DNA of 64,000 bases, taken from positions 21,756,204 to 21,820,203 of the forward strand of contig NC_085055.1 of assembly GCF_963662255.1 (NCBI RefSeq), written 5' to 3'. Positions within the stretch are counted from its first letter, which is position 1, and each line of letters begins with the position of its first letter. Below the pieces are notes generated by a model. That model was given only the letters and a program-made list of their open reading frames with translations, ran no database searches and was not told where the DNA came from. Below are positions 34,522 through 44,512 of this stretch, piece after piece. The stretch is from Cinclus cinclus (Eukaryota; Chordata; Aves; Passeriformes; Cinclidae). A program made the position numbers and the translations under genes.

Positions 34522-34830
34522 TCAAAGCAACAGCATGTCCATGGGCCGATTCATGTTGGCCCATTTAAAGTTCATTAACTGGTCATTGGAATCCAGCTGA
34601 AGTTCACCTGATGTATCCAAAAGTTTATTGTTTGCTTTTCTCATGTATTGAAGCTTTGCTGCTTGCTCGCCTGATGTATCTATCAACTGCAAACCCTCTT
34701 CAGGACTTCAAACAGGGTTTACTTTCTGCAATAAAGCAGGGACTAAAGCTTTCGTTAGAGGCAGAGTAAAACTTTGAATTTTCAAACTTGAATCTTCCAA
34801 AAGGCAATGAAGAAAACCATTCCTTCCTTT
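34522..34830 (-). pseudogene. Protein-like frame with one internal stop (unit A), unrecognised
   Basis: On the minus strand 40 codons (including LLEDSSLKIQSFTLPLTKAL), a TGA at 34,710-34,708, and then 61 further codons in the same frame (including LQYMRKANNKLLDTSGELQL and NFKWANMNRPMDMLLL) end in a TGA. The composition is protein-like and charged, unlike the chance frames nearby. The middle stop is present in every copy. I do not recognise the family. It could be an old exon pair or a degenerate gene. Confidence 0.35.
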
Positions 34831-35031
34831 TTACTCGTTCACTACACGGGGCCAGGTGAGAGCAGGGTGGGAGGCTGGTGCTGACAGAGGTGCCCCTGCT
34901 GCAGGGAGAGGGCAGAAAGGGCTCTGGCCTTCTTCAGAGGAACCCCCCTAAATATGAGGTCCATCCCGGCTGAGTCCACTTCTCCCACAGGCAGTGCCCT
35001 TGAGCCGCTGGCCAAGGCTGCCTCCTCCAGC

Positions 35032-35437
35032 CTAGCAGTGCTGTGGGGCTAGGAGAGAGGAGGAGGTTCTGCCCCAAACCTCCATCTCAGCTTGTCTTAA
35101 CTGTTGCAGTTGTTGTAGCACTTTGTGTTGGAAAATCAAGTACTGAGACTTCTCTAAAAGAGACAAGAAAAGGGGGGACTTGATACATAACACAGAGAAT
35201 ATCAATTTTTGAGTTCCACTGGAGTTGCTGAATAGAGCTTTAGGACGATTTAGCAAAAAATATATAAGAATGTAAAGGTACGCAGAAAGGAGGATGGAGC
35301 CAGTAGAGAAACAGATAAAAGAGGACAACAGAAGTTTTTTTTTGCAAGTTACTTGACAAAAACAATAGTGCTTGCCCAAATAAAAAGTTCAAAGAGAGGG
35401 CACCTGTAATATTGAAGCATTCTGTGAATATGACCAC
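35032..35437 (-). pseudogene. Hydrophobic frame, frameshifted copy (unit A)
   Basis: In units C and D this region is one open frame of 134 codons with several hydrophobic stretches. Here an extra A (GATAAAAGAGG where C and D have GATAAAGAGG, near 35,317) splits it into 65- and 115-codon pieces. No family is recognised, and the hydrophobicity may simply reflect T-rich codons in AT-rich DNA. Confidence 0.25.
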
Positions 35438-35694
35438 CAGACACCCCTTCCAATGACCTCCAGGACCAAAGGAAGACTTCCAGTAGAAGGTGAATGCATG
35501 CCAATTCGTTTTTGGAAAGCAGTGTTCGTGTATGAGGTAGGAGGCGCATTGTAATGAGTATGTATGATCAGGACTGAATAAATACCCTGCTGTGAAGTTT
35601 CACCACACCCATCAGATTAAAGGAGATACTGTTCCATGTATCGAGCGCTGATGAAGAATGTCTGCTCTCTAATGCTTCAAACAGAATGAAAAAC

Positions 35695-35700
35695 TTTATT
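35695..35700 (-). terminator. Poly(A) signal of RING gene A
   Basis: The minus strand reads TAAAATAAAGTTTTTC about 150 bases after the RING stop codon, giving a compact mRNA. Confidence 0.6.
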
Positions 35701-35849
35701 TTACATCTAATAACAGTATCAATATCCTACCCTCTTCCTAACGTACTACATCTATATGCTTTCCCTCCCACAGCTCCCACTTCCCCAGTCTTCTGTGCAG
35801 ACTGCAGAAGAAAGCAGACGAGGCCCTTCTCAGCATCCCGGCTTTCAGT

Positions 35850-36374
35850 TCAGAGGGGCCATGGCGGCTCCACATCAAACGGGATGACGGGCCGGAGGTG
35901 CCGGTTGTCCCCTGCTGCCAACGCTTCGTGTCCCCTCGGCGGTCCCCGCACCAGCCCGTTCCTCTGCAGGTCATCCAGCTCTCTCCGGGGACGCTGGCGG
36001 GGCACAGGGCTCGGTGGCCTATCCCCATCGGCGAGTCTTCGGCGCCGGCCACCTCCAGGAGCCGCATCCTCCTGCTGCTCCTGCTGCTGCCGCTGCCGCC
36101 AGCGCACCACGAAGGGATGGAGGCGGCGGCGGCGGCGAGGTGGGGCCACAACGACAGGGTTGTCCTGGCCCTGCAGCCGGCGGATGGCCCCGATGGGCCC
36201 TTGGCAGATCGGGCAGCTGGCAGCGGTGTCGGGGGCGGCCTGGGGCTGGATGCAGGCGTGGCAGAACACGTGTCCGCAGGGCTCCACGGCAGCGGGGCTC
36301 TGCAGGAAATCCACGCAGATGTAGCAGACCCTGACGGGTCGTGCCGCTGATGGCTCCTGCCTGAGCTCTGCCAT
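35850..36374 (-). CDS. Intronless RING-finger protein, copy A (174 aa)
   Basis: The protein has a canonical C3HC4 RING at residues 17-57: Cys17, Cys20, Cys33, His35, Cys38, Cys41, Cys54, Cys57 (CYIC, PCGHVFCHAC, CPIC). All eight zinc ligands are present, so a ubiquitin E3 ligase activity is expected by family. After it come an Arg-rich segment (residues 80-95), a Gln-rich stretch (94-101) and more Arg clusters (110-113, 126-131), suggesting nuclear location or nucleic-acid contact. There is no membrane segment. The start ATG has G at -3 and G at +4. The gene has a TATA box, a repeat-rich 5' leader and a poly(A) signal, so it looks like a complete single-exon transcription unit. It lies between the SUMO3 and PTTG1IP-like sequences, where I know of no RING gene in human. 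The family is not recognised; a retrogene origin is possible. Confidence 0.8.
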   Translation of the reverse strand: MAELRQEPSAARPVRVCYICVDFLQSPAAVEPCGHVFCHACIQPQAAPDTAASCPICQGPIGAIRRLQGQDNPVVVAPPRRRRRLHPFVVRWRQRQQQEQQEDAAPGGGRRRRLADGDRPPSPVPRQRPRRELDDLQRNGLVRGPPRGHEALAAGDNRHLRPVIPFDVEPPWPL

Positions 36375-36428
36375 TGCTGCTCCTGGGCTTGAGTCCCCTC
36401 AGCTGCCGCAAGGATTCGAAGGCTCGGC

Positions 36429-36715
36429 TTCCACTTGCGGCACTCGGAGGTTCCTCAACCTCTCCAGGGACTCAGAGGCTCCTCAGTCACTGGCAGCACT
36501 CGGAAGCTCCTCTGTCACTGTCAGGACTCGGAGGTTCCTCCTCGGTCACTGGCAGCACTTAGAGCTTCCTCACTCACTGTCAGGACTCGGAGGCTCCTCA
36601 GACGCTGGCAGCACACAGGCTCTCCAGACACTGACAGCACTCAGGCTCCTCAGATGCTGGCAGCACTCAGAGGCTCCTCACACAGTGGCAGCACTCGGAG
36701 GCTCCTCAGCTGCTA
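36429..36715. repeat. Degenerate minisatellite in the RING 5' leader (unit A)
   Basis: About eight imperfect units of roughly 33 bases, built on CACTGGCAGCACTCGGAGGC and TCCTCAG, fill the space between the TATA box and the RING start codon. It is present in all four complete R blocks at nearly the same length. Confidence 0.85.
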
Positions 36716-36758
36716 GTGGGTCACAGTGTGAGTGTTGGGGCACTGCCCAACGCTGCTG

Positions 36759-36902
36759 TTTATAGTTACGTGAGTGGTGTCATAGTGATCGTGAGTGGTG
36801 ACATCACAGGGCTCTGTGTGGCACCCAGGACCGCCCCTGGTGTCACAGTGATCGTGAGTGGTGACATCACAGGGCTCTGTGTGGCACCCAGGACCGCCCC
36901 CA
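36759..36902 (-). promoter_or_regulatory. RING gene promoter A: TATA box and two CRE-like 63-bp repeats
   Basis: The minus strand has TATAAACAG at 36,764-36,759, about 385 bases upstream of the ATG. Directly upstream lie two tandem 63-bp units, each with TGATGTCACCACTCACGATC. TGATGTCA is one base from the cAMP-response element TGACGTCA. TATA plus CRE-like sites is a common layout in CREM-driven testis promoters, which is only a hint here. Confidence 0.55.
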
Positions 36903-37022
36903 GGCACAGAGGCAGATCCTGTGGCACAAAGCCCACCTGGCAGTGGGCTGCACACCTCAGTGTTTGCCCAGCATCCTTCCAGGCAGTCCCTGCTGGAGTG
37001 GGACTGTGCCAGTCACACTTGC

Positions 37023-37328
37023 TCACACCTGCTCTGCAGAGCTGCTTTCCATGATGTGTCCTGGTGCCTGGGGCTGCATCTCCCCCGGGGGAGGACTCTG
37101 CTTGGCCCTTGGTTGAATTTCAGGACGTTCCATCAGCTCAATTCTCCAGCTTGGTGAGGTCCTTGTGGGTGCAGAATCACCCTCTGGTGTCTCAGCAGCT
37201 CCTCCCACTGTAGGAGATTCCGCAGACGTGCTGAAGGTGCCCTGGGCCCCATTATTCAGGCCACCAGCAAGAAGGAAGAGGACCAGTCCCAGTACTGATG
37301 CCTGGGCTACACTGATGATGATCAGCCT
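37023..37328 (-). CDS. Membrane-segment frame, possible exon of the PTTG1IP-like gene (unit A)
   Basis: The minus strand has 101 open codons that begin with a hydrophobic stretch (LIIISVAQASVLGLVLFLLA), followed by a polar, proline-rich tail ending MESSSAEQV. Near the end is a good donor (GAGCAG|GTGTGAG). PTTG1IP has a single transmembrane segment containing ALIIT and SVVG-type residues after its PSI domain, so the GGCTGATCATCATCAGTGT start may be that exon, strongly diverged; the tail does not match. An in-frame TAG at 37,331-37,329 precedes it, so it needs an upstream exon or is not translated. The frame is kept in all four complete units. Confidence 0.35.
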   Translation of the reverse strand, partial: RLIIISVAQASVLGLVLFLLAGGLNNGAQGTFSTSAESPTVGGAAETPEGDSAPTRTSPSWRIELMERPEIQPRAKQSPPPGEMQPQAPGHIMESSSAEQV

Positions 37329-37697
37329 CTATCTCAGCTTCATGCTGAGATCAACACCCTCTACTTAAAAGCCAGGATCAACACTTCCAATCACTTCCTC
37401 ACAGGGCAGAGCTTATTTGCAACGTTCCGCCTTTCCCCAGCCCTCTGCTTTCTCCAAACTCATGAGAAAGGTCTGGCTGATCATTTATCAGTCCCACTAA
37501 GCATTTTCCCCCTTCAAATACAGCAGCTTTGGAATACAACATAGAGTCTGTTGAATTCTTTGCCTCTTCCACCACTTTTCTTGAAGATACCATCGTAGCA
37601 CTTACACACCACAGCTGCCTCTTGGAATCATTTGCTGCCCCCTGCAAACAAGCAGGTCCTTTGGCACAGACTCTCCAGCACCAGGCACCTCCGGGGC

Positions 37698-37698
<1 letters not shown>

Positions 37699-37734
<36 letters not shown>
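37699..37734. repeat. CTG/CAG repeat, 12 units (unit A)
   Basis: Twelve perfect CTG units on the plus strand, CAG on the minus. Copy number differs between units: 12 in A and B, 11 in C, and 10 with one CTA in D. Confidence 0.97.
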
Positions 37735-37737
<3 letters not shown>

Positions 37738-37950
37738 CCGTAGCCCTGCTGTGAATGGAATGGAAGAGGCTGTGATGACAGCCGGCCACCCCAGCACAGT
37801 TACCCACCTGCACTTGGGAAGACTGTGGTCACAGCTCAGTCTGTCCCTGCGATTTCACCTCTCACAGTGAAATCCCACCTGTTTGTCCCACCTTCCCTAT
37901 CACCTGCTTGGCATTGGCCCAGTGCCAGCTTTTTGTGGCCTTTATGTGCC

Positions 37951-38928
37951 TTAAGAATGCCACCATGGCTTGCACAATTAATAACACAGATCCTTTGTGT
38001 TTATTTCTGGGAGAAGAAGAAGAAAGCCTTTGAGACAAAGCACTCTACACACACAAAGCTGATGAGCAGGAGAGGTGTGTGTGTGTGTGTGCCCAGCCAC
38101 TACCTGACTATCTGCAGAGCTTTGCACACTCCTCTCCTGGTGCCTCCAACCCCCAAGCCCAGCTTTCAGCAGGGTTTGCTCAAACTGGTTCTGGCTACAT
38201 CAGCTGCAAGATCTGACTCCAGTTCAAGTTTGCTGATATCTGCGACAAGGCAGCGGAGACTGGCAGGACACCAGCACACATCCTGCATCCACCCAGTGCC
38301 ATGGCACAGACTGCTGGAGGGGAACTTGACCAGCCAGTTCAGCCCACTCAGAGCCTTCTCCAAACACGTCGCCCATCCACGAGGAAGCAGCTCAGCAATT
38401 CCATTACTCTAATCAAAAAGCACACAACAAAACCCACCCCAGTTTCTAGCAACCTCCTTCCAGAGCACCAGAGAGGAATTGCCCTCTCACCCTCACAGCT
38501 GGGTGGAATTTGCAGCACGTCTGGGACAAGGCCAGGGGACCAGCCCTCCTTCCAGGAAGGAAACGTTTTTCAGGCATGCTGAGAGGTTGGGAGTCTCACT
38601 GCTGCTACTCACGGTGACATTTTTCAGGCACTCCTCACAGCTCCTGTTCGTGTACTGGTGACAATCTGCAGGAAGGAAAAAAGGCACTTGAGGACTTCTA
38701 AGAGCTTCGGTGGTTTAAAGCTTTGGGCTCCTCCAAGCCTGCTCCAACCCAACACTGGACCAGCAGCAATGCGTGCTGCTGCTGCAAGAGCCACCAGCTT
38801 CAGCATGCACTCTGTGGCACAGTGGGAGGCCCAAATGCAAGTGGAAGTTCATCTGCCTTGCTCTGCTGACAAAGCCCTCAGCTGTGAGTTCCTCTACTGG
38901 GTTTTATTTCCCTAAAAGCCTGAGCATC
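37951..38928. repeat. T1 module (unit A)
   Basis: This module is found at the right end of units A and D only (second copy 59,035-60,012). It starts with a small CR1-like remnant (CCTTAAGAATGCCACCATGG), contains a short TG repeat (about 38,073-38,090) and carries the PTTG1IP-like PSI exons. Confidence 0.9.
38166..38806 (-). pseudogene. PTTG1IP: PTTG1IP-like PSI-domain exons, copy 1
   Basis: PTTG1IP is a small type I membrane glycoprotein with a PSI (plexin-semaphorin-integrin) domain that binds securin/PTTG1. On the minus strand an ATG at 38,806 starts a signal-like MLKLVALAAAARIAAGPV. An exon at 38,665-38,613 (acceptor TTCCTGCAG, donor GTGAGT) encodes CHQYTNRSCEECLKNVT, against human CSQNTNKTCEECLKNVS. 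A further exon from 38,282 (acceptor GATGCAG) reads DVCWCPASLRCLVADISKL, keeping the WC-x5-C of human LWCNTNKACLDYP in the right splice phase. SUMO3 and PTTG1IP are neighbours in human, which supports the call. No clear donor follows the last exon and the exon 1 donor is uncertain, so the gene is either a fragment or very fast evolving. Confidence 0.55.
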
Positions 38929-39180
38929 AGAAACCTTGAAAAACATGTGACAAAAGCACTTGGCTCTCTGCTCCTAATCAGCAACAGGGCACTTCAGGAA
39001 TAACTTCCATTAACTAAGACGTGAAACACTTTCCATCAGTCACCACCCTGGACAAATTTGTTGGAACACGCTAAACTCACAGCAATTATTTCAGGATCAG
39101 TTTGATTTCAAGCCCCTTTGATCATCACTCAGACATCCAAATATCTGTGTAGCAATTTGCAGGGAGAGTGTTTTTCATAC

Positions 39181-40785
39181 CTGTGCAGGTGTGTCTGCTT
39201 CTTTAATAGGCTGTCCATCAAACAGGAACGTAATGTGCCTCGGTGACAAGCCCTGCAAGTTCAAAGTCACGTATGAGAAACTGCACTTGTGTTTCTGAAT
39301 CCAAACTAAGTATTCATGGATTGACTGTCTAAACACATGTTAGCAAAATGAACACTCAAAAAGACCAGGGGGATGACAGAAGATGACAGATTTTGATTAC
39401 AGCCTCTTCCATGTCAGGGAGGTGAGGCCCTGGCACAGGTTGCCCAGAGAAGCTGTGGCTGTCCCTGGATCCCTGCAAGTGTCCAAAGCCAGGCTGGACA
39501 GGGCTTGAAGCAAGCTGGGATAGTAGAAGGTGTCCCTGCCCATGGCAGGGGGTGGAGTGAGATGGGCTTTAAATTCCCTTCTTACCCCAAAGCATCCTGT
39601 GATTCTCTGATTAAGATGTAACCACCAGGACACTGAGCACATTTGTCTTGCTGTCTACACTGAGGAAGGCCAAATGCTAGCAATTTTACGTTGCCCTTAA
39701 AACCTGAGTTACCACACTGCTACTGAATCCTCTTCTGACCATGTTTAAGCGTGCGAGGAAGTCTTTATTCACTGCATCAGGGATTGAGGGCCTTGCTTTG
39801 CCCTCTTAAAATCCTTCAAAATGCACGTGCATTCACACTTCTGTCACGCACAGGAATGCTAAAAATTCCCTGTACCTCTCCAAAAACCCAGAGAGGTGTC
39901 AGGGTGCAGCAGGCACAGAGCAGGGCAGAGAGTCAACTTTGAATAAGCAAAGAAAGGATCCTGCAAGTAACAGACAAGGGCCAACAAAATCCAACTCCCT
40001 TTCCAAAGCCACTCGCATGCCCACCCTCTGCTCTGTGTAAAGCAGAGCCATTGGGAGCTCCAGGCTCAGGAACTGAGCTGTGGGGATTCATCCTTCTCCA
40101 GCTCAGGATGGCAATGAGGAACAGCCTGGGAACACCTGTGGAACACAGCGGTCACAGCTGTGCAACAGGCAGCAGGAGACACTGGAAGGGAGGAGGAAAC
40201 CATCCACGAGGAAGCTGCGGCATAGAAGAATTTATTTGGCGCCATTATCCAAAGAGAAAATGCCCTCAAAGTTGAGGAAGTTTCTGAAGATGACAGCACT
40301 GAGGGTTGGCGAATTGTCTCAGAGTGAGGATCGGAACCGGAGGAAGTTTTGTAACTATCACGGGACGTTAGGGAGCACCTGAAAAGGAAGACACAGCCTT
40401 TACTCAGCCATGAGAAGAACTCCACACCGAGGAGCTGCCAGCATCCCAGCTCCTCACTCTCGCACACACCCGGACACCCTCACGCTGCCCACAAGCACGT
40501 TCCACGATCCGGCCGCAGAAGCAAGCGAAGGTTCCACCGGCACGGGGACGCTTCCTCGGGGTGGCCGAGGTCCCTCAGGTCCCGGTGGGAGCCCCGCCAC
40601 GGGCCGTGCCCGCGCCTACCTGTCGGCCGCAGTACGCCTTCATGAGCTTGCTCAGCGGAGCGTGCCGCTTTATTCTTTATCCAGCCGTGCCCCGAGATGC
40701 GGAGGGACAGCCGCTCCTCCCTCCCTCCGTCCGTCCGTCCCGCCCTCTCCTCTCCCCGCCTCACCCGGGGCTTCTCCTCCGACAT
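39181..40785 (-). pseudogene. SUMO3-like exons 3-1, copy in unit B
   Basis: Exon 3 (39,252-39,181), the exon 2 remnant (40,676-40,620) and the start (40,785) are the same as in unit A, with the same frame break. There is no exon 4, because the array unit begins inside intron 3. It cannot encode a modifier with a di-glycine unless it splices leftward into the original exon 4 over 8 kb away. Confidence 0.8.
39401..39610 (+). mobile_element. CR1 fragment (unit B copy)
   Basis: Duplicated with the unit; same sequence as the copy at 31,911. Confidence 0.93.
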
Positions 40786-40970
40786 GGCGGAGGGGGAGCG
40801 GGGGGCTCGCCTTGGGGGCGTGGCCAGCGGCAGGGGGCGGGGCCGCGGGCGGGGCCGCGCGCAGGAGCGTCCCCGCTGAGCCGCAAGGGGGCGCTGTGCT
40901 CCGGCGCCGGGCCGGCCTGAGGGGAGCGGCCGGGACAGCCCGGAACAGCCTCTGGATACCCCCTGGACAC
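40480..40970 (-). promoter_or_regulatory. CpG island of the SUMO3-like locus (unit B)
   Basis: Duplicated CpG-dense block around the start codon at 40,785, with GC boxes upstream as in unit A. Confidence 0.55.
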
Positions 40971-40975
40971 CCCCG

Positions 40976-41475
40976 GAATCACAGAATCACAGGGTAACCA
41001 GCTTGGAAGAGACCTCCGACATCAAGTCCAACCCATGCCCTGACACCTCAGCTAGAGCATGCCACCAAGTGCCACATCCAGTCTTTTTTTAAAACACATC
41101 CAGGGATGGTGATTCCGCCACCTCCCCCCCAGCTAAACTATTCCAATCCTTCATTATTCTTTCCGTGAAAAAACTTCTTCCTGATATCCAGCCTATATCT
41201 CCCCTGGTGCAGCTTGAGACTGTGTGCTCTGGTTCTGTCAGTGCAGCCTGCTGAATGAGACCACCACACCTGACTAGAGCCACCTTTCAGGGAGCTGTAC
41301 AGAGTGATAAGACTCTCCCCTGAGTCCCCTTTTCTCCAGGCTGAGCAGTCGTTCAGTCGTTCCTCACAGGATTTGTGTTCCAAGCCCCTCACCAGCCTTG
41401 TTGCCTCCTCTGGATGCACTCAAGCGTCTCAATGTCCTTCCTAAACTGAGGGGCCCAGAATAGCTCCTGCACGTG
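40976..41475 (-). mobile_element. CR1 element (unit B copy)
   Basis: Duplicated with the unit; same as the copy at 33,486. Confidence 0.9.
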
Positions 41476-42011
41476 GGGAAACAGGGAACAAGAAGCCTTC
41501 CATCAAAGCACAGCCTTCCCACTGTCTCCAGTCCAGCCCAGCCCAGTCCAGACTGCTGCTGGGCTGTTTGGATCCCCGTAAGGGGAGGAGAGGCAAGTTT
41601 ACCTTGATCCACAATTGAGGAAAGAATTAGATCCTAAACATACCCAAAAGCAACATTAAAACACAAACGAGGTTAAATGTTTGGATCCAAAGCGATATTT
41701 CAACCTTTACTTTTTCATAAAAGAAAAAAGAAAGAAGATAGTAAAGTAGGGAAAGGCCAAGATTAATTCCGTGAAGCACAGGGAAGGGGTTACCGCCACC
41801 ATGGGTCCAGCAGTGGCTCCCAGAGTGCGATGGGTCTTTCCCTGCTGAATTCCACCCTTTGAGGGATAGACTGTGAGGGAGGTAGCTGGACCAGCACGGT
41901 GGGAAGACAGCAACAGACAGCAAAGATTCCAACACTTTGTAGATTTAGCAGCTGCAGCTTCTGGGGCAGTTGCTTCTAGAGGGTTTTGGGAATGGCAATG
42001 TCATGTCCACC

Positions 42012-42320
42012 TCAAAGCAACAGCATGTCCATGGGCCGATTCATGTTGGCCCATTTAAAGTTCATTAACTGGTCATTGGAATCCAGCTGAAGTTCACCTG
42101 ATGTATCCAAAAGTTTATTGTTTGCTTTTCTCATGTATTGAAGCTTTGCTGCTTGCTCGCCTGATGTATCTATCAACTGCAAACCCTCTTCAGGACTTCA
42201 AACAGGGTTTACTTTCTGCAATAAAGCAGGGACTAAAGCTTTCGTTAGAGGCAGAGTAAAACTTTGAATTTTCAAACTTGAATCTTCCAAAAGGCAATGA
42301 AGAAAACCATTCCTTCCTTT
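42012..42320 (-). pseudogene. Protein-like frame with one internal stop (unit B)
   Basis: Same as in unit A, with the TGA in the same place (42,200-42,198). Confidence 0.35.
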
Positions 42321-42521
42321 TTACTCGTTCACTACACGGGGCCAGGTGAGAGCAGGGTGGGAGGCTGGTGCTGACAGAGGTGCCCCTGCTGCAGGGAGAG
42401 GGCAGAAAGGGCTCTGGCCTTCTTCAGAGGAACCCCCCTAAATATGAGGTCCATCCCGGCTGAGTCCACTTCTCCCACAGGCAGTGCCCTTGAGCCGCTG
42501 GCCAAGGCTGCCTCCTCCAGC

Positions 42522-42927
42522 CTAGCAGTGCTGTGGGGCTAGGAGAGAGGAGGAGGTTCTGCCCCAAACCTCCATCTCAGCTTGTCTTAACTGTTGCAGT
42601 TGTTGTAGCACTTTGTGTTGGAAAATCAAGTACTGAGACTTCTCTAAAAGAGACAAGAAAAGGGGGGACTTGATACATAACACAGAGAATATCAATTTTT
42701 GAGTTCCACTGGAGTTGCTGAATAGAGCTTTAGGACGATTTAGCAAAAAATATATAAGAATGTAAAGGTACGCAGAAAGGAGGATGGAGCCAGTAGAGAA
42801 ACAGATAAAAGAGGACAACAGAAGTTTTTTTTTGCAAGTTACTTGACAAAAACAATAGTGCTTGCCCAAATAAAAAGTTCAAAGAGAGGGCACCTGTAAT
42901 ATTGAAGCATTCTGTGAATATGACCAC
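42522..42927 (-). pseudogene. Hydrophobic frame, frameshifted copy (unit B)
   Basis: Carries the same extra A as unit A, splitting the frame. Confidence 0.25.
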
Positions 42928-43184
42928 CAGACACCCCTTCCAATGACCTCCAGGACCAAAGGAAGACTTCCAGTAGAAGGTGAATGCATGCCAATTCGTT
43001 TTTGGAAAGCAGTGTTCGTGTATGAGGTAGGAGGCGCATTGTAATGAGTATGTATGATCAGGACTGAATAAATACCCTGCTGTGAAGTTTCACCACACCC
43101 ATCAGATTAAAGGAGATACTGTTCCATGTATCGAGCGCTGATGAAGAATGTCTGCTCTCTAATGCTTCAAACAGAATGAAAAAC

Positions 43185-43190
43185 TTTATT
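43185..43190 (-). terminator. Poly(A) signal of RING gene B
   Basis: AATAAAG on the minus strand, in the same position relative to the RING stop codon as in unit A. Confidence 0.6.
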
Positions 43191-43339
43191 TTACATCTAA
43201 TAACAGTATCAATATCCTACCCTCTTCCTAACGTACTACATCTATATGCTTTCCCTCCCACAGCTCCCACTTCCCCAGTCTTCTGTGCAGACTGCAGAAG
43301 AAAGCAGACGAGGCCCTTCTCAGCATCCCGGCTTTCAGT

Positions 43340-43864
43340 TCAGAGGGGCCATGGCGGCTCCACATCAAACGGGATGACGGGCCGGAGGTGCCGGTTGTCC
43401 CCTGCTGCCAACGCTTCGTGTCCCCTCGGCGGTCCCCGCCCCAGCCCGTTCCTCTGCAGGTCATCCAGCTCTCTCCGGGGACGCTGGCGGGGCACAGGGC
43501 TCGGTGGCCTATCCCCATCGGCGAGTCTTCGGCGCCGGCCACCTCCAGGAGCCGCATCCTCCTGCTGCTCCTGCTGCTGCCGCTGCCGCCAGCGCACCAC
43601 GAAGGGATGGAGGCGGCGGCGGCGGCGAGGTGGGGCCACAACGACAGGGTTGTCCTGGCCCTGCAGCCGGCGGATGGCCCCGATGGGCCCTTGGCAGATC
43701 GGGCAGCTGGCAGCGGTGTCGGGGGCGGCCTGGGGCTGGATGCAGGCGTGGCAGAACACGTGTCCGCAGGGCTCCACGGCAGCGGGGCTCTGCAGGAAAT
43801 CCACGCAGATGTAGCAGACCCTGACGGGTCGTGCCGCTGATGGCTCCTGCCTGAGCTCTGCCAT
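43340..43864 (-). CDS. Intronless RING-finger protein, copy B (174 aa)
   Basis: It is identical to copy A except Val142 to Gly in the C-terminal part (NGLGRGPP). All eight RING zinc ligands, the Arg-rich and Gln-rich segments, the promoter and the poly(A) signal are kept. The substitution lies outside the RING, so ligase function is not expected to change. Confidence 0.8.
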   Translation of the reverse strand: MAELRQEPSAARPVRVCYICVDFLQSPAAVEPCGHVFCHACIQPQAAPDTAASCPICQGPIGAIRRLQGQDNPVVVAPPRRRRRLHPFVVRWRQRQQQEQQEDAAPGGGRRRRLADGDRPPSPVPRQRPRRELDDLQRNGLGRGPPRGHEALAAGDNRHLRPVIPFDVEPPWPL

Positions 43865-43918
43865 TGCTGCTCCTGGGCTTGAGTCCCCTCAGCTGCCGCA
43901 AGGATTCGAAGGCTCGGC

Positions 43919-44205
43919 TTCCACTTGCGGCACTCGGAGGTTCCTCAACCTCTCCAGGGACTCAGAGGCTCCTCAGTCACTGGCAGCACTCGGAAGCTCC
44001 TCTGTCACTGTCAGGACTCGGAGGTTCCTCCTCGGTCACTGGCAGCACTTAGAGCTTCCTCACTCACTGTCAGGACTCGGAGGCTCCTCAGACGCTGGCA
44101 GCACACAGGCTCTCCAGACACTGACAGCACTCAGGCTCCTCAGATGCTGGCAGCACTCAGAGGCTCCTCACACAGTGGCAGCACTCGGAGGCTCCTCAGC
44201 TGCTA
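43919..44205. repeat. RING 5' leader minisatellite (unit B)
   Basis: Same array of about 33-bp units as in unit A. Confidence 0.85.
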
Positions 44206-44248
44206 GTGGGTCACAGTGTGAGTGTTGGGGCACTGCCCAACGCTGCTG

Positions 44249-44392
44249 TTTATAGTTACGTGAGTGGTGTCATAGTGATCGTGAGTGGTGACATCACAGG
44301 GCTCTGTGTGGCACCCAGGACCGCCCCTGGTGTCACAGTGATCGTGAGTGGTGACATCACAGGGCTCTGTGTGGCACCCAGGACCGCCCCCA
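44249..44392 (-). promoter_or_regulatory. RING gene promoter B: TATA box and two CRE-like 63-bp repeats
   Basis: TATAAA at 44,254-44,249 on the minus strand, with two 63-bp units as in unit A. Confidence 0.55.
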
Positions 44393-44512
44393 TGCACAGA
44401 GGCAGATCCTGTGGCACAAAGCCCACCTGGCAGTGGGCTGCACACCTCAGTGTTTGCCCAGCATCCTTCCAGGCAGTCCCTGCTGGAGTGGGACTGTGCC
44501 AGTCACACTTGC

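Larger units (their letters stand above)
31439..38928. repeat. Array unit A (S-R-T1), 7,490 bp
   Basis: From 31,439 the sequence recurs almost unchanged at 38,929 (offset 7,490), and the S part again at 60,013. The left edge lies in SUMO3 intron 3 and the right edge just upstream of the PTTG1IP-like first exon, joined at AG. The unit holds SUMO3-like exons 3, 2 and 1, the RING gene, the membrane-segment frame and the PSI exons, all on the minus strand. Confidence 0.95.

Noticed and set aside
36429..36715. CRISPR-like array
   Set aside because: Units of about 33 bases are imperfect and contiguous, without constant repeats and unique spacers, and the genome is vertebrate; it is a minisatellite.
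37399..37797. Polyglutamine protein of 132 codons, minus strand
   Set aside because: The frame depends on the CAG repeat, is interrupted by TAG in unit D, has no recognisable domain and no clear start signals.
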